From Pegea sp. RAD2-039 (Eukaryota > Chordata > Thaliacea > Salpida > Salpidae): DNA of 64,000 nt. A model generated the notes under the pieces. It saw only the letters and a program-made list of their open reading frames with translations. It made no database searches and was not told the DNA's origin. The position numbers were made by a program, and so were the translations under genes. The stretch is from positions 62,001 to 126,000 of the forward strand of contig JAQGEQ010000329.1 in assembly GCA_034620365.1 (NCBI GenBank). The letters run 5' to 3'. Below are positions 1 through 10,181 of the stretch, one piece after another (position 1 is the first letter of the stretch; each line of letters starts with the position of its first letter).

Positions 1-290
1 TTGTGAGCCTAATTTATGACAACATTTCTAAAAGACGCAAAACTTCGAATTCAAAGCCCCGGTAGGCAGTTCATTGTATTCAGTGTCGTTCTGGCAGCTT
101 CTGCGATGCCAGCCGGACGTAGCTGCATCAATCCACCTGTTCTGTTGCATAACTTTGTTGACGTGGAAAGTGAGATTCTACTTCATGAGCAACAACTGAA
201 TCTTCATCATTTCTATTCTGGTATATATATGCATCGTCGTTCTCTTCAAATAATATTAACCTTTAAATCTTTATGTTAATTTTGACTCAA
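1..290. other. less AT-rich segment, origin unclear
   Basis: This segment is clearly less AT-rich than the next kilobase. One + frame stays open for 87 codons (16-279), but it shows no domain, and the - strand frames contain stops. It could be the edge of an exon of a gene outside the window or part of an old repeat. I recognise nothing in it and assign no function. Confidence 0.2.
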
Positions 291-1247
291 AAACTTTAAT
301 TATTATTGGATCTTAGCTCTTTTTTTATTTATACAAAAACGCTATTTAATATATTCAATACTTTTTTAACGTTAATTTAAATTGTTTAATTATTAATCAG
401 AGTTCTATTTAAAAAGTTTCAACTTAAATAATTTTAAGCAGTAAGGAAAGACAAAAACGTCATCACACAAATAAGACTGTATTCAAAAGTAAATGTTGGT
501 ATTAGTTAAATCTTTTTAATCGTTTTCAAATATCTGTTTTAGATTAGTAACTTTTGAAATGAAATTGTTTGATGATTTTAATCTCTATTTTCAAGAATTT
601 TTAAAACATTTTTTCTTTGTTTTTTTTTTCTTTTGTTTTTTTTTTCTTTTGTTTTTTTTTTCTTTTGTTTAGTTCTTTTATTAGAGATAATATTAATTTA
701 TTACAGATTTATAATTAAAGTTATTTTGAGATTATTACATCTTGAACTAAAATATTTTTTTATTTTCAGTACATTAAAAAGTTTTAAGTTTTTAATAATT
801 ATTCTTTTCTTTAATCTTAATAATTATATAATAATTATTTTTACTTCCTTTTCATTTCTTGTTTTTTTACTTCCTATTTAATTTCACATGTTGAAATAAT
901 TTCTAATATTTTTATTCTTTTATATTTTATTTCAACTATGATTTATTAAAAACCATTTTATTAGTTTTTTTATGAATTTTAAATTATCAAAAAAAAATTA
1001 TTTAATTTTAAACCATTTTGTATTATATTTATTGGAATTTTTATGTATATTATATTTTTAAAATCTAAATTTATAATTATTTCTATTAAACTTTCATAAT
1101 GTTTTAAAGTCTTTAAATATTTTTATAAATAATTTTTTAGGTTATTTCAAATTAATTTAAATATATTTATTTAATTATAATTAAATTGTAAATAGAAATA
1201 ATTTATTTTTTACTCAGAAAATTTAGAAAAATATTTTTGATTTCAAA
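291..1247. other. AT-rich upstream region, no gene seen
   Basis: Very AT-rich sequence with many stops in all frames. It holds one T-rich tandem repeat (listed separately). Just before the C1orf52-like start there are acceptor-like strings (tactcag near 1212-1218 and aaatttag a few bases later), so a cis or trans splice junction may lie immediately upstream of the coding region. Confidence 0.5.
610..672 (+). repeat. T-rich tandem repeat
   Basis: About three imperfect copies of an 18-base unit built as a long T run followed by CTTTTG. The open frame across it (Phe-rich) is a by-product of the T runs and not a gene. Confidence 0.8.
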
Positions 1248-1823
1248 ATGAGTCTGGGACTCTTTTCATCTCCTCCTGATCTTTCATCATCATCATCTGA
1301 TGAGGATTCAGAAGAGTTTCCACAAGTTACGGATACACTTGATGACCAGCCATCAACTTTACCACCTCCACTTGAAGCTCTATCAGCTGCAACTGTCCCA
1401 GACTTTGTGACCAGTCATTTGTCCAAAGGTTTAGATTGGGACAGTTTGAAGAAAGATGCACCAGTTGTAGAAGCGCGCGAACCACGACCTTGGGAAACTG
1501 ACCTACCATCTGTAGTAGTTCGCCCCAAAATCTTCGATTCTCGCCCCGATATCGCTCTCACGAAACAAGTGCCCCAAAGTTACATCCCTAATAATAAAAA
1601 GAAGCAGCCGATGACGTCAGCACCGCGTCCGGTTGTTGATTACGCAATCACGTGGTCACAGATGTATGGAGATGGTGATGTGTCAGAGGACAAGCCCCAA
1701 AAGGGCGCTAAACGCCCTCATTTTGATGACCCTGACCTCGAGGGGTTTTGTCATACAGATGTGAGCAAAGACAAAGTGGCGTTCGACAAAAAAGGCGCGA
1801 AGCGGAAACGCGCGAAGAACTAA
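1248..1823 (+). CDS. C1orf52: C1orf52-like protein (UPF0690 family)
   Basis: Single exon, 191 aa. The order of features matches vertebrate C1orf52: an acidic Ser-rich N-terminus (residues about 8-25), a central block with LDWDSLKKDAP and a following PWE, a linker with a PQSYIP string, then a block ending in AITWSQMYGDG (vertebrate counterpart IKWSNIYEDNGD), and a basic nuclear-signal-like tail ending KKGAKRKRAKN. The family is a small nuclear protein without an assigned biochemical role. The start is the first Met in the frame and lies about 20 bases after an acceptor-like site. The stop is only 65 bases before the DBNL start on the same strand, so the two may share a transcript. One TGACGTCA palindrome lies inside the coding region near 1612 and is read as M-T-S. 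Family assignment rests on conserved blocks and not on a search. Confidence 0.8.
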   Translation: MSLGLFSSPPDLSSSSSDEDSEEFPQVTDTLDDQPSTLPPPLEALSAATVPDFVTSHLSKGLDWDSLKKDAPVVEAREPRPWETDLPSVVVRPKIFDSRPDIALTKQVPQSYIPNNKKKQPMTSAPRPVVDYAITWSQMYGDGDVSEDKPQKGAKRPHFDDPDLEGFCHTDVSKDKVAFDKKGAKRKRAKN

Positions 1824-1888
1824 TCTTTTTTTTTCGTATTTTTAATTTTTGCATTTTTTTTAACTTGCAGAAAATTTTGTAATTCAAA
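1824..1888 (+). promoter_or_regulatory. intercistronic spacer with probable trans-splice acceptor
   Basis: Between the C1orf52-like stop and the DBNL ATG there are 65 bases: a T-rich tract, then a strong acceptor (ttttaacttgcag, ending at 1870) and an 18-base A/T leader before ATG. There is no room for an ordinary promoter. The arrangement is what operons resolved by spliced-leader trans-splicing look like in tunicates. A cis acceptor for an alternative upstream exon is the other reading. Confidence 0.6.
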
Positions 1889-4655
1889 ATGAGTGTTGTA
1901 AGTTTCGCTGCTCATCGTGACCACTTGGTGGCAGCATATCAAGCCGTTCTAGCCGACGATGACGTCACTAACTGGTAAGTCTCGCTAACATCATCGCCAT
2001 CGCTTTTGTGACGTCACTATTACAGGGCGCTGTTTTCATACAAACTCAACGGAGAACTGTTTGTCGAAGCGACTGGAGGTGAGTTTAATCGTCTCATGAC
2101 GTCATCAACTAGCTGATGACGTCATAACTTCATAATGACGTCATAATTGGTGGCAGACGAAGGTCTAGAGGAGTTAGAATCGGAGTTTAATAGTGGTAAA
2201 GTTCAATACGCTTTCGCTCGCGTTCAAGATCCTAACACTAAGCTTCATAAGTTTATTCTCATCATTTGGGTAATTTGTATGTCTTCGTGACGTCATAACA
2301 ATCACGTGATGTCATTTACAGCAAGGTGAAGGAGTTCCAGCGACGAAAAAAGGACAATGCGCCAATCACGTCAATGATATCAAGCGCTTCTTCAAAGTCA
2401 CTTTAATATCTTCATCAGTATGACGTCATCGTCTCTTTTTGAGCAGATTCATCACATTACAATATCAGCGCGAAACGATGATGACGTCACTGCTGATGAA
2501 ATCATGAGACATGTGACAAAATCAACTTCAAGTTTTAATATCGGGCGTCCTTCAGTTGCTGAGCAACCAGCTTCTGCTGCCGTGGTTAGTTCTGCTTGAG
2601 TGATTTCAATCGCAACGCCTTTTATTTTGATGCAATGATGACGTCACTATTTGATTCGGGTGATTTGATTATTGAGCAATTTTTGATTATGTAACAAAAT
2701 GGCTTCAGACGAAAATGTCCGAAATTTGGAAAAGGCCGAAGCGGGAGAAGGTCAGAAAAGTGTTTCCGAGAATTTTTTTGTAATTTTTATTTTGCTGCAA
2801 AAATTTCTGAAAACTTTTTTTTTTGATAAATTTCAAATAATTCAAATAAAGAAAAATTTCTGAAAACTTTTTTTTTGATTTTAATAATTTTTTACAGGAA
2901 GAATAAAAAGAAAGAAGATTTGGAAGCGGAAGATCAAATCAAAAAAAATTATTTTTTTTTCGAGAATAAAATTTTCAACATTGTCAATTTTTTGTCTTTT
3001 CTTATTTTTATTTTCATCAAAATTTCATTTGCATGATTCCAATCACACGTCACTGATGACGTCACATTTTTTTGGTGATTTCAGAGTTCAGTTTATCGGC
3101 CGACACGGCCAATTGAAGAAATTCAAAAAGTGAAAAATGAGAATTTCTGGCAGAAAGTTCAGGTGATGACGTCATCAAATTTCGTTGATGCATGTTTTCT
3201 GTTACCATAACAACAAATCTACGTGATTACTTGGTGATGACGTCACGTGCTTGTTATCGTGACGTCACACGATTGGTTTGATCTGATGTGGTTGATTGAT
3301 GATGACGTCACGTGATTACTCTTGTGATTTAGGCAGAAGAAGAAGCGCGCAAACGCGATGAAGCGCGAAATCGTGCGGAGAAGGAACGTACTGAGCAATT
3401 GAGAATGAAAGAAGAGCAGCAAAGGTGAGTTGTGACTTCATTCTGTGACGTCATTGAGTTGTGACGTCATCAGATCAGAAGTTCAGCGAAAAGCGGAGGA
3501 AGAGAAACGCGAGAAGATAATTTGTGAAAAACTTCGCGCGCAGCGTCTCGCGGATTCCGATCATCACCGTCAGCAAGCGGAGCGTGACGCCTGGGTGAGT
3601 GACGTCATCGGTAAAACGTCGAGATGATGACGTCATCAATGTACAGCAACAACAGTTGAAAGAACAACAATCGGAGATGGAAAATCAGCGACGAAGTCGA
3701 CGAAGCAGCTCCATCGAACACGCGCGCGTATGAAATCATGATATGACGTCATCACTACTAATGTCGGTGATTTACAGGAAGCAGCTGATCTAGTGACGAG
3801 GCGAAGCAGTAATCCGCGCGAATTGTGGGCTAAAAGAGAACAAGAAGCGAAACAGCAACGTTCACTGGCTGGGTTGGTGGTAGTGACGACATATTTGATG
3901 ATGACGTCATTTGTGATGACGTAGGTCTTCCTGGAAAGCGCCAGTTGTAGTTGAAGAAAAAGGATCCGAAGTATTCGACGACAATGCCGGTTACCAAGTA
4001 ACTGATCATAACAGCGGTTACCAAGCAACCACTGATGATGGTTACCAAGCAATTGGTGACAATGGTTACCAAGCAACTGGTGATGATGGTTACCAAGCAA
4101 CCACTGATAATGGTTACCATGCAACCACTGATGATGGTTACCAGGCAACCACTGATAATGGTTACCATGCAACCACTGATGATGGTTACCAGGCAACCAC
4201 TGATGATGGTTACCATGCAACCACTGATAATGGTTACCATGCAACCACTGATGATGGTTACCAAGCAACCACTGATAATGGTTACCATGCAACCACTGAT
4301 GATGGTTACCAAGCAACCACTGATGATGGTTACCAAGCAACCACTGATGATGGTTACCATGCAACCACTGATGATGGTTACCAAGCAACTGGTGATGATG
4401 GTTACCAAGCAACTGGTGAATCAGGTACTTTAATGTCACCAGCAGTGATTCAAGTAACATATTGTCGAAATTGCTCCAACAGATTGTCACGTGCGCGCTT
4501 TGTATGATTATCAAGCTGCTGATGATAGCGAGATTAGCTTCGATCCAGGTGACGTCATCACTGACGTAGAACAGATTGATGAAGGTTGGTGGCGAGGTAA
4601 AACCTCTGCTGGTGAATTTGGACTTTTTCCAGCAAATTATGTTGAATTGATGTAA
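1889..4655 (+). CDS. DBNL: drebrin-like actin-binding adaptor (ABP1/DBNL)
   Basis: Twelve exons: 1889-1974, 2026-2078, 2157-2269, 2322-2396, 2447-2584, 3085-3162, 3333-3424, 3474-3594, 3647-3727, 3778-3872, 3925-4424, 4483-4655; 534 aa. Domains in order: an N-terminal ADF-H actin-binding domain (about residues 1-130), a Glu/Arg/Gln-rich coiled coil (about 190-300), a low-complexity octapeptide repeat region, and a C-terminal SH3 domain with [15 protein letters not shown], the EGWWRG motif and FPANYVELM at the very end. Mammalian DBNL links F-actin to dynamin-dependent endocytosis and uses its SH3 to recruit partners. Most introns are about 47-180 bases (the fifth is about 500) and rich in TGACGTCA. 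Intron 7 ends in that motif, and intron 6 begins with gtgatgacgtcatc. In exon 12 the palindrome encodes GDVIT exactly where mammals have ENLIT. Exon 5 to exon 6 is the least certain junction, since small extra exons could hide in the 500-base intron. Confidence 0.93.
4015..4424 (+). repeat. coding 24-bp minisatellite in DBNL
   Basis: About 17 tandem copies of a 24-base unit, encoding the octapeptide GYQATTDD with variants (H for Q, N for the last D, G for the first T). It lies between the coiled coil and the SH3 domain, where vertebrate DBNL has a Pro/Tyr-rich disordered linker. All copies keep frame, so unit number can change without breaking the protein. The regular Tyr spacing recalls the phosphorylated Tyr motifs of the mammalian linker, but that is inference. 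Confidence 0.95.
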
Positions 4656-5204
4656 ACCTAATTTGAATATACATTTACTCATCTACACGCGAATATGTGA
4701 CGTCATACCCACTTCCGCTATTTCCTATCATGCTTTTTTTAATTTTCTTCATATTTTACATTTGTAAATACTTTCGACTAACACAGCAACTGGTTGCTAG
4801 ATGACGTCATCAACAACTTTTTCTCGAAACTTTATTTGCACTCATATGAATTGATGAGGACTTCCGTTAATGACGTCATCAACGTAATCAATTCCAGTTT
4901 GTTTCTTTCATTAAAAATTAATTTTTTAGTTTTAAAAACCCAATAAAGTTTTTTCCAAATATTTTTTGTATCAATAAAAGAAACAAACAAACTTCGTTTT
5001 CCGTTTTTATTTTTAAACGACATAAGCAAATAGTTGCGTCATCAGTTCATTATCAGCAGCATGACACAGTATGACGTCATTAGATACTATCGACTTAGTA
5101 AGCGCAAGGTGACGTCATCACAAAATGTAAAAGAGTGACGTCACTACCAGCAAAAGTAGAAGAAAATAAATAAATTGAAGCACAATAGGTGATGACGTCA
5201 TCAA
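4656..5204. other. convergent 3' spacer between DBNL and PSD
   Basis: 550 bases between the stop codons of two convergent genes. It holds 3' UTR-like A/T sequence and about seven TGACGTCA copies. Near 4785-4812 a CAACTGGTTG palindrome is followed directly by GATGACGTCATC. No coding signal is seen. Confidence 0.6.
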
Positions 5205-7926
5205 TCACAAGGTAGTTGTGTTGTAAACAGCAGCGATGTAACTTCGACGAGAAGTTCCTTGCGCCTGACGACGCTTTCGCTTTTCTACTGTCAGCTTCAC
5301 GTCATCAACGACTGGCGTGCGAAGTGGTGTTGTGACGTCATCAGTGACGTAGTTGTTGCTGTTGTTGAAATTATCAGAAGAGGAATGAAGAGAAGATGAA
5401 ATATGAAAAGAAAGTTTCTGGTCGACTCGTTTGTTGATATTACCAATTAAATGCGGACCACTTAGATGCTGACCAGCTAGTTGTGGACTACTTTGATGTG
5501 GACCGCTTAGATGTGGATCAGCTAGTTGTGGACCGCTTAGATGCTGACCAGCTAGTTGTGGACCGCTTAGATGCTGACCAGTTAGTTGTGAACCGCTTAG
5601 ATGCTGACCAGTTAGTTGTGGACCATTTAGATGTTTATCAGCTAGATGTAGACCACTTACATGTGGACCAGCTAGATGTGGACCAATTACATGTGGACCA
5701 GCTAGATGTGGACCAATTACATGTGAACCAGCTAGATGTGGACCAATTACATGTGGACCAGCTAATCGTGAACGATGGTCTTCAAATTTTCGAATAATTT
5801 CTTTATCACTTTGTCCAACTTTACTCCTACAAGATGGTAGGTTTGGTAATGACGAAGTTGGTTGCAAATCAAGGTTTAGATCGCGACGTGTTAGCGCTTG
5901 TGACGTATCACGTGATGGTGACGTAGGTTCACTTGGTGATATTGACAACAAACTTCCATCAGAACCATCTTTAGAGATTTGTGACATCATAGATGCTAGT
6001 GTATCAACATAAACGCGATACTTCTCCACCTATGACAGGATATCAGTTGATGACGTCACAAACACGCGCTCACCTCTGATTGCAAGAACCTCATCTTGTC
6101 GATGTGGAACTGATCACATGGTGATGACGTCATCCGATGTAAAGAGCTTGTTGCTTCATGGAGCAAGTTACGTTGTTGTTGCAGCTGCTTTGACTATAAA
6201 ACAAGATGACGTCATCGGCGCGTAGTGACGTCATAAGCGCGACTGACGAGTGGTAGAGAAGAAGGTGCTGATGGTAGTAGAGGTCTCTGAAACCTCATAG
6301 TTGAACCTACACCAGCTGATAAAGGGGCTGAGGAGAAAAGGGCAGCGTTCCGGTTCACTGCGTTCATCCAAGAAAGCCGTTCTTCGTCGCTACTGCAATC
6401 GACAATAGATGATGACGTAACCACAGCATTAGTGACGTCATCACTTGGCTTGGAAGAGTGAAACAGCTGAAGATGCAAAGATGATGAGGAAGAGATGGGA
6501 TGACGGTCGCCGATTTGTGAGTCCTTCTGGTGGAGAACGCGCGATAGCGTGATGTAAAGACAACTTTTCCGATTGTGTTTTCTACCGACATATGACGTCA
6601 TTAGCGCGTGTTGTCATAGTGATGATGACGTCACTCACTTTGGTACATTCAAGTTGAAGCACACGTAATGACATCATACAAGCCTTCCAATTACGTCGTC
6701 CTTTCGGTGCTGCAACAACATGTTGGTGATGACGTCATCACTGATGCAGACGTCATACTTCGCGTTCCATCGCTTTCAACAATCTTCTTTCGCCACAACA
6801 CGCCACTCTTCGTTATGCTCTGCTGATTTTTCGCTTTTTTGTTTCGCGTCGATATTGATGACGTCACCGTGGCACCCACGTGGTTTGCTTGTGACGTCAC
6901 ACTTAGCTCCACTCGTGCTGTTTGTCGGGTCGATTGTGAACTGATGACGTCACAAGTCAATGACTAAGTAGCGCTTGAGTGAGCACGCGCAAAAACGCAA
7001 ACAAAGCACTATGACGTCACTCGCGCTTCGTCGGCAGTTTACAACTGTGACGTCAATAACTTACCGGTTAATTCCAATGTTGCTCTTCGTTACATCTCGT
7101 CTCGCTGTTGATCTGCGAGCGGTGATGACGTCACAAGCAAGCAGCGCGCCAAACAACACTCACTGATTTGATGACGTCATCGGTGACGTAATAGGCTTCT
7201 TTTTGATGGCACGATATATCTCTTTGAAAAAATCATCGTCTGTGACTTGACGTGTGACGTCACTGACGCCTTGTCGCGTGTTACGGATGAAGTCTTTGCA
7301 GCTCATTCGTTTGTGGGCACTAAGGAAGGAAGGGGCGCGCGTAACGTGAAGATCTGTGTTGAGGAGAATCACTGCACACACCACAATGTGCAAGTCACCT
7401 AAACGCGATTATGACGTCATCACATGTAAAATATTGGATAAAAAGCACCTTGGGCGGCGATATAATCAGGATTGCAATTGGAAAATCGATCTGAGAAATA
7501 TTTGAGACATTTTTCACGATCGCCAGTTTCACCAACTAGCTCGACTCTATTGAAGTAGCTTCTGCGGGGTTGAAATCATTGTAAGCCCGCTGAGTTTGAT
7601 TCAGTCGGCGGGTGAATTACCTCATAGCGTCAGGTAAGCTCATCGACTTAAAATCCCATTTTTCAAGAAAGCATTTCCCAACCAACTCAGAAAACTTGTC
7701 ACTGTAAAGCGCTGATGATGTAATGCTGATGACGTGATACAATCACTTACTTTTTGTAGAGATAGTCACGAGCCATTTGCTCATCAAAGTTATTATACAA
7801 GCCATCAGCAATTTGTTGTGCTTCTAACAGTATACTTGAATCGACTTCTTCTGATTGGCTGCTTGATTCTGACGTCATCAGTGATGTTCTTGCATTTGAT
7901 GTTGTTTGTCTATTTTCATTTCTCAT
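5205..7926 (-). CDS. PSD: PSD/EFA6 family ARF6 guanine-nucleotide exchange factor
   Basis: Eleven exons on the - strand: 7751-7926, 7621-7701, 7449-7561, 7164-7398, 7065-7112, 6759-6940, 6639-6709, 6445-6581, 6248-6392, 6074-6193, 5205-6029; 710 aa. The Sec7 domain comes first, with VELVGETGDREKCL carrying the catalytic-finger Glu, then VILLNTDLH and KRMSCKDFIRNTRQ. The PH domain follows (DGTRTPKGRRNWKACMMSL, later LSLHHAIARSP and SWMNAVNRNAALFSSAPL, RPLLPSAPSSL), then the EFA6 coiled coil (VEKYRVYVDTLASM) and a long repeat-bearing tail. EFA6 proteins load GTP on ARF6 at the plasma membrane and reshape cortical actin, a theme shared with the convergent neighbour DBNL. Mammalian proteins have a long N-terminal extension that is missing here, so upstream exons may exist or the gene may be short. 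Several introns start or end within a CRE palindrome. Exon 6 is the least certain and may hide another micro-intron. Confidence 0.9.
5453..5770 (-). repeat. coding 30-bp minisatellite in PSD tail
   Basis: A 30-base unit made of two related 15-base halves, about 10 copies, encoding decapeptides such as LSGPQLAGQH and LAGPHVIGPH. All copies stay in frame. It lies after the coiled coil in the C-terminal tail. The opposite strand is also open across it (Asp/Val/Leu/His-rich), which follows from the 15-base periodicity and does not indicate a gene. Confidence 0.95.
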
Positions 7927-10160
7927 TTTAACTTCTTGATATAGTTGTTGTTGAAGTATTAGTTAAAAATTTAATGAATAATTATCATAATATGAAATAG
8001 ATTTTACAAGGTTTAAAGCTAAAGTGATTAATAATCGTTTAGAGCAGAATTTTAGCCAAATTTAAATATTAGTACACAAAAACATAAACTGTTATATACG
8101 TCAGCAGTAAACATGATTAAGCAACTCTAAAAAACAGAACAATTTGTTTATAAACAGAAATAAATATTTGAAATAAATTGAAGATATTCATTTAAAATTA
8201 GAATTTATTTTCAATAAATGGTTTATTTTCAGAATGAACTAAATAGATTATCAGTAAATGAAAATTTATATTTAAACAATAATAGAAGTAAAGACAATTA
8301 AACCTTCCAAAATCAAACTTTATCATAAAAGATTTCATAAAATAAAACAGAATGACAAATTTCTTACATTACTAAGATGTATAATTATAAAGTTAATACA
8401 AAAAACAACCAAAACTTATGAATAAGAAATTAAATTTAATTAATCTAATAAAGATTTGCTAAGCTGAAAGTCCAAAATGTAAAAAGAAGTTATACAAAGA
8501 AAAAATAAAAATATCTGAACAACAAAATAGAAAATTATTTATTTAATTGAAATGGGGAAATTGCTTAAGAAGGAACTTTTAAGAACTTTGAATTTTTATC
8601 ATAAAAAGTTTCAGAATTAAAAACTTTCTTTTTGAACATTGCAAAAAACTATTTAATTCATCTAAAAGTATATCCACATACAAATTGATATACTAAAATC
8701 AGTTACAACTAGATTTAAACTACCAGTAGTAGACATTTTAAATGAAAAATTATTTTAAAGTATGAATAATTTAAGGTTTTAAAATAAAAATGATTTCAGA
8801 AGAATCATTTTAAGTTTATATAAGCCAAATTAAACTGAAAAAATATCTTTAAATTCTTTCCATAAGGTTATCAAAAAACAAATAATGGGCTCAAGCTTAA
8901 GAAGTATTTTTTAACCGACTTAAGGAAATAAATCTTCCGTTTAAATGAAAGAAAAAAATAAATAACAATTTTTTAGAGTTATGAATATTTTAGAAAAAAA
9001 ATTTTTATCAAAGACTTTAAACGAAAATGGTTTATGAATAAAACTGATACTTATTTTTAGAACAAAGTTTTATTGTTTTTAAAGTAATTTAATGCCCTAT
9101 CTTAATTCGCCCACTAACTTTAGTTATTGTTAATTAATTATCAATTAAAACAGGATTTGTAAATAACGTAATCTAATTACATATCTTAAATTAATTATCT
9201 AGTTAAAATATTGATTTTCGAACATTTTTGATACAGTTTGTCAAAAGCATAAAATTCTTTAGAAAATTAATATACTACTTCATAATTTATTCAAAAAGAA
9301 ATTGTTAAAATAGATTGTTTATTGCATTTATGAATATTTTAATTATATCTTATTTGTTTCTTAGAAGATAAAGCACCAACTTGCCAGTCACCAATCAGGT
9401 AACTTGGGCTCACTGGCTTATAAAAATACTTTTAAGGAAATTTAGGGAGCTTCATGAAAAGTCACTATAAACTAAAAAAGGTAAAAGGTGGGGCATGTTT
9501 CATGGAAGTAGAAATTGGCTGGTGATGATTCATAGCTTGTGGATACACATTACAGAGTAAAACTCAGCCAGAGTACGCGTAGTATAAGGTCCAATATATC
9601 TTTTGAATTTCAGCTGCTTGGATTATTTGTACAATAAGCTTTTATTTTTGATATTTACTATTGGGTTGGCTGGTGCACTTTGCATGACACCATATCTAAT
9701 TATAATCTCAACGGCCTGGTTACAAAAGCTAATTACTGTTGGTAAACCCATGTTTCCGTACATTCTAAAATTTCTTCTTCTTGCTCAGCTACAGATTATG
9801 TTACCATAAATCTCTGCTAGATATCTATTATCGTTTCAGTTGTTAAGTTTTTGTTATAAGACAATTTACAGAGGTAGTTAAGGTGACTATTGCATTTATT
9901 ATGATTTTAATATAACTTTTTTGCAATATTTTAACTTTCATAAGGTATTTGTACAGATATTTTTGTAAGATGTGAAATTAAAATTCAAAGTTTTAGAATT
10001 TTATTCACCTTAAATATGCGTTTTAAAAATTCGATGTTTCAAACAAAATATTTTTTGGTTGAAATTGTTCAGCTTTCAAAAAAACTGTTTTTATTTTGAT
10101 TACTATTTTGATTTATATGCTTAACTTTTACAAATAACCTTAGAATTTTATTTAAGTTAG
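7927..10160. other. AT-rich intergenic region
   Basis: No convincing gene. Most of it is A/T-rich with short frames only. The part from about 9370 to 9830 is less AT-rich and has a 68-codon + frame (9603-9809) with a hydrophobic product. It lacks recognisable motifs or splice-supported continuation and may be an old repeat. A 16-base string at 9581 (agtataaggtccaat and one more base) recurs at about 63604. Confidence 0.5.
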
Positions 10161-10181
10161 TCGATTATATTAGTTTATGTT

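Larger units (their letters stand above)
1612..7880. repeat. dense cluster of TGACGTCA (CRE) palindromes, block 1
   Basis: By hand count there are about 48 exact copies of TGACGTCA in 6.3 kb, most extended to GATGACGTCATC or GTGACGTCAC. They lie in introns, in the DBNL-PSD intergenic spacer and in coding exons. Chance expectation at this base composition is far below one copy. Near-matches are also common. The motif is the full cAMP-response element bound by CREB/ATF bZIP factors, but this density is unlike an enhancer. I noticed no exact copy from 8 to 16.8 kb. Confidence 0.95.

Noticed and set aside
633-881. Phe-rich 82-codon frame
   Set aside because: Product of T runs in a simple repeat and AT-rich DNA.
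3636-4682. Long open frames on the - strand over DBNL
   Set aside because: They arise from the 24-base period of the coding repeat, which leaves several frames open; the + strand frame ends in a clear SH3 domain.
5483-5797. + strand Asp/Val/Leu-rich open frame over PSD
   Set aside because: It mirrors the 30-base repeat of the - strand PSD exon and has no domain.
4550-7390. Very short introns (23-27 bases) at gtgacgtca...cag strings inside PSD exon 4 and DBNL exon 12
   Set aside because: They would be shorter than any intron accepted here, and reading through keeps the family sequence in frame.
1612-7880. CRISPR array or satellite explanation for the palindrome cluster
   Set aside because: Spacing is irregular, the unit is only 8-12 bases, copies lie within eukaryotic genes, and there are no uniform spacers.
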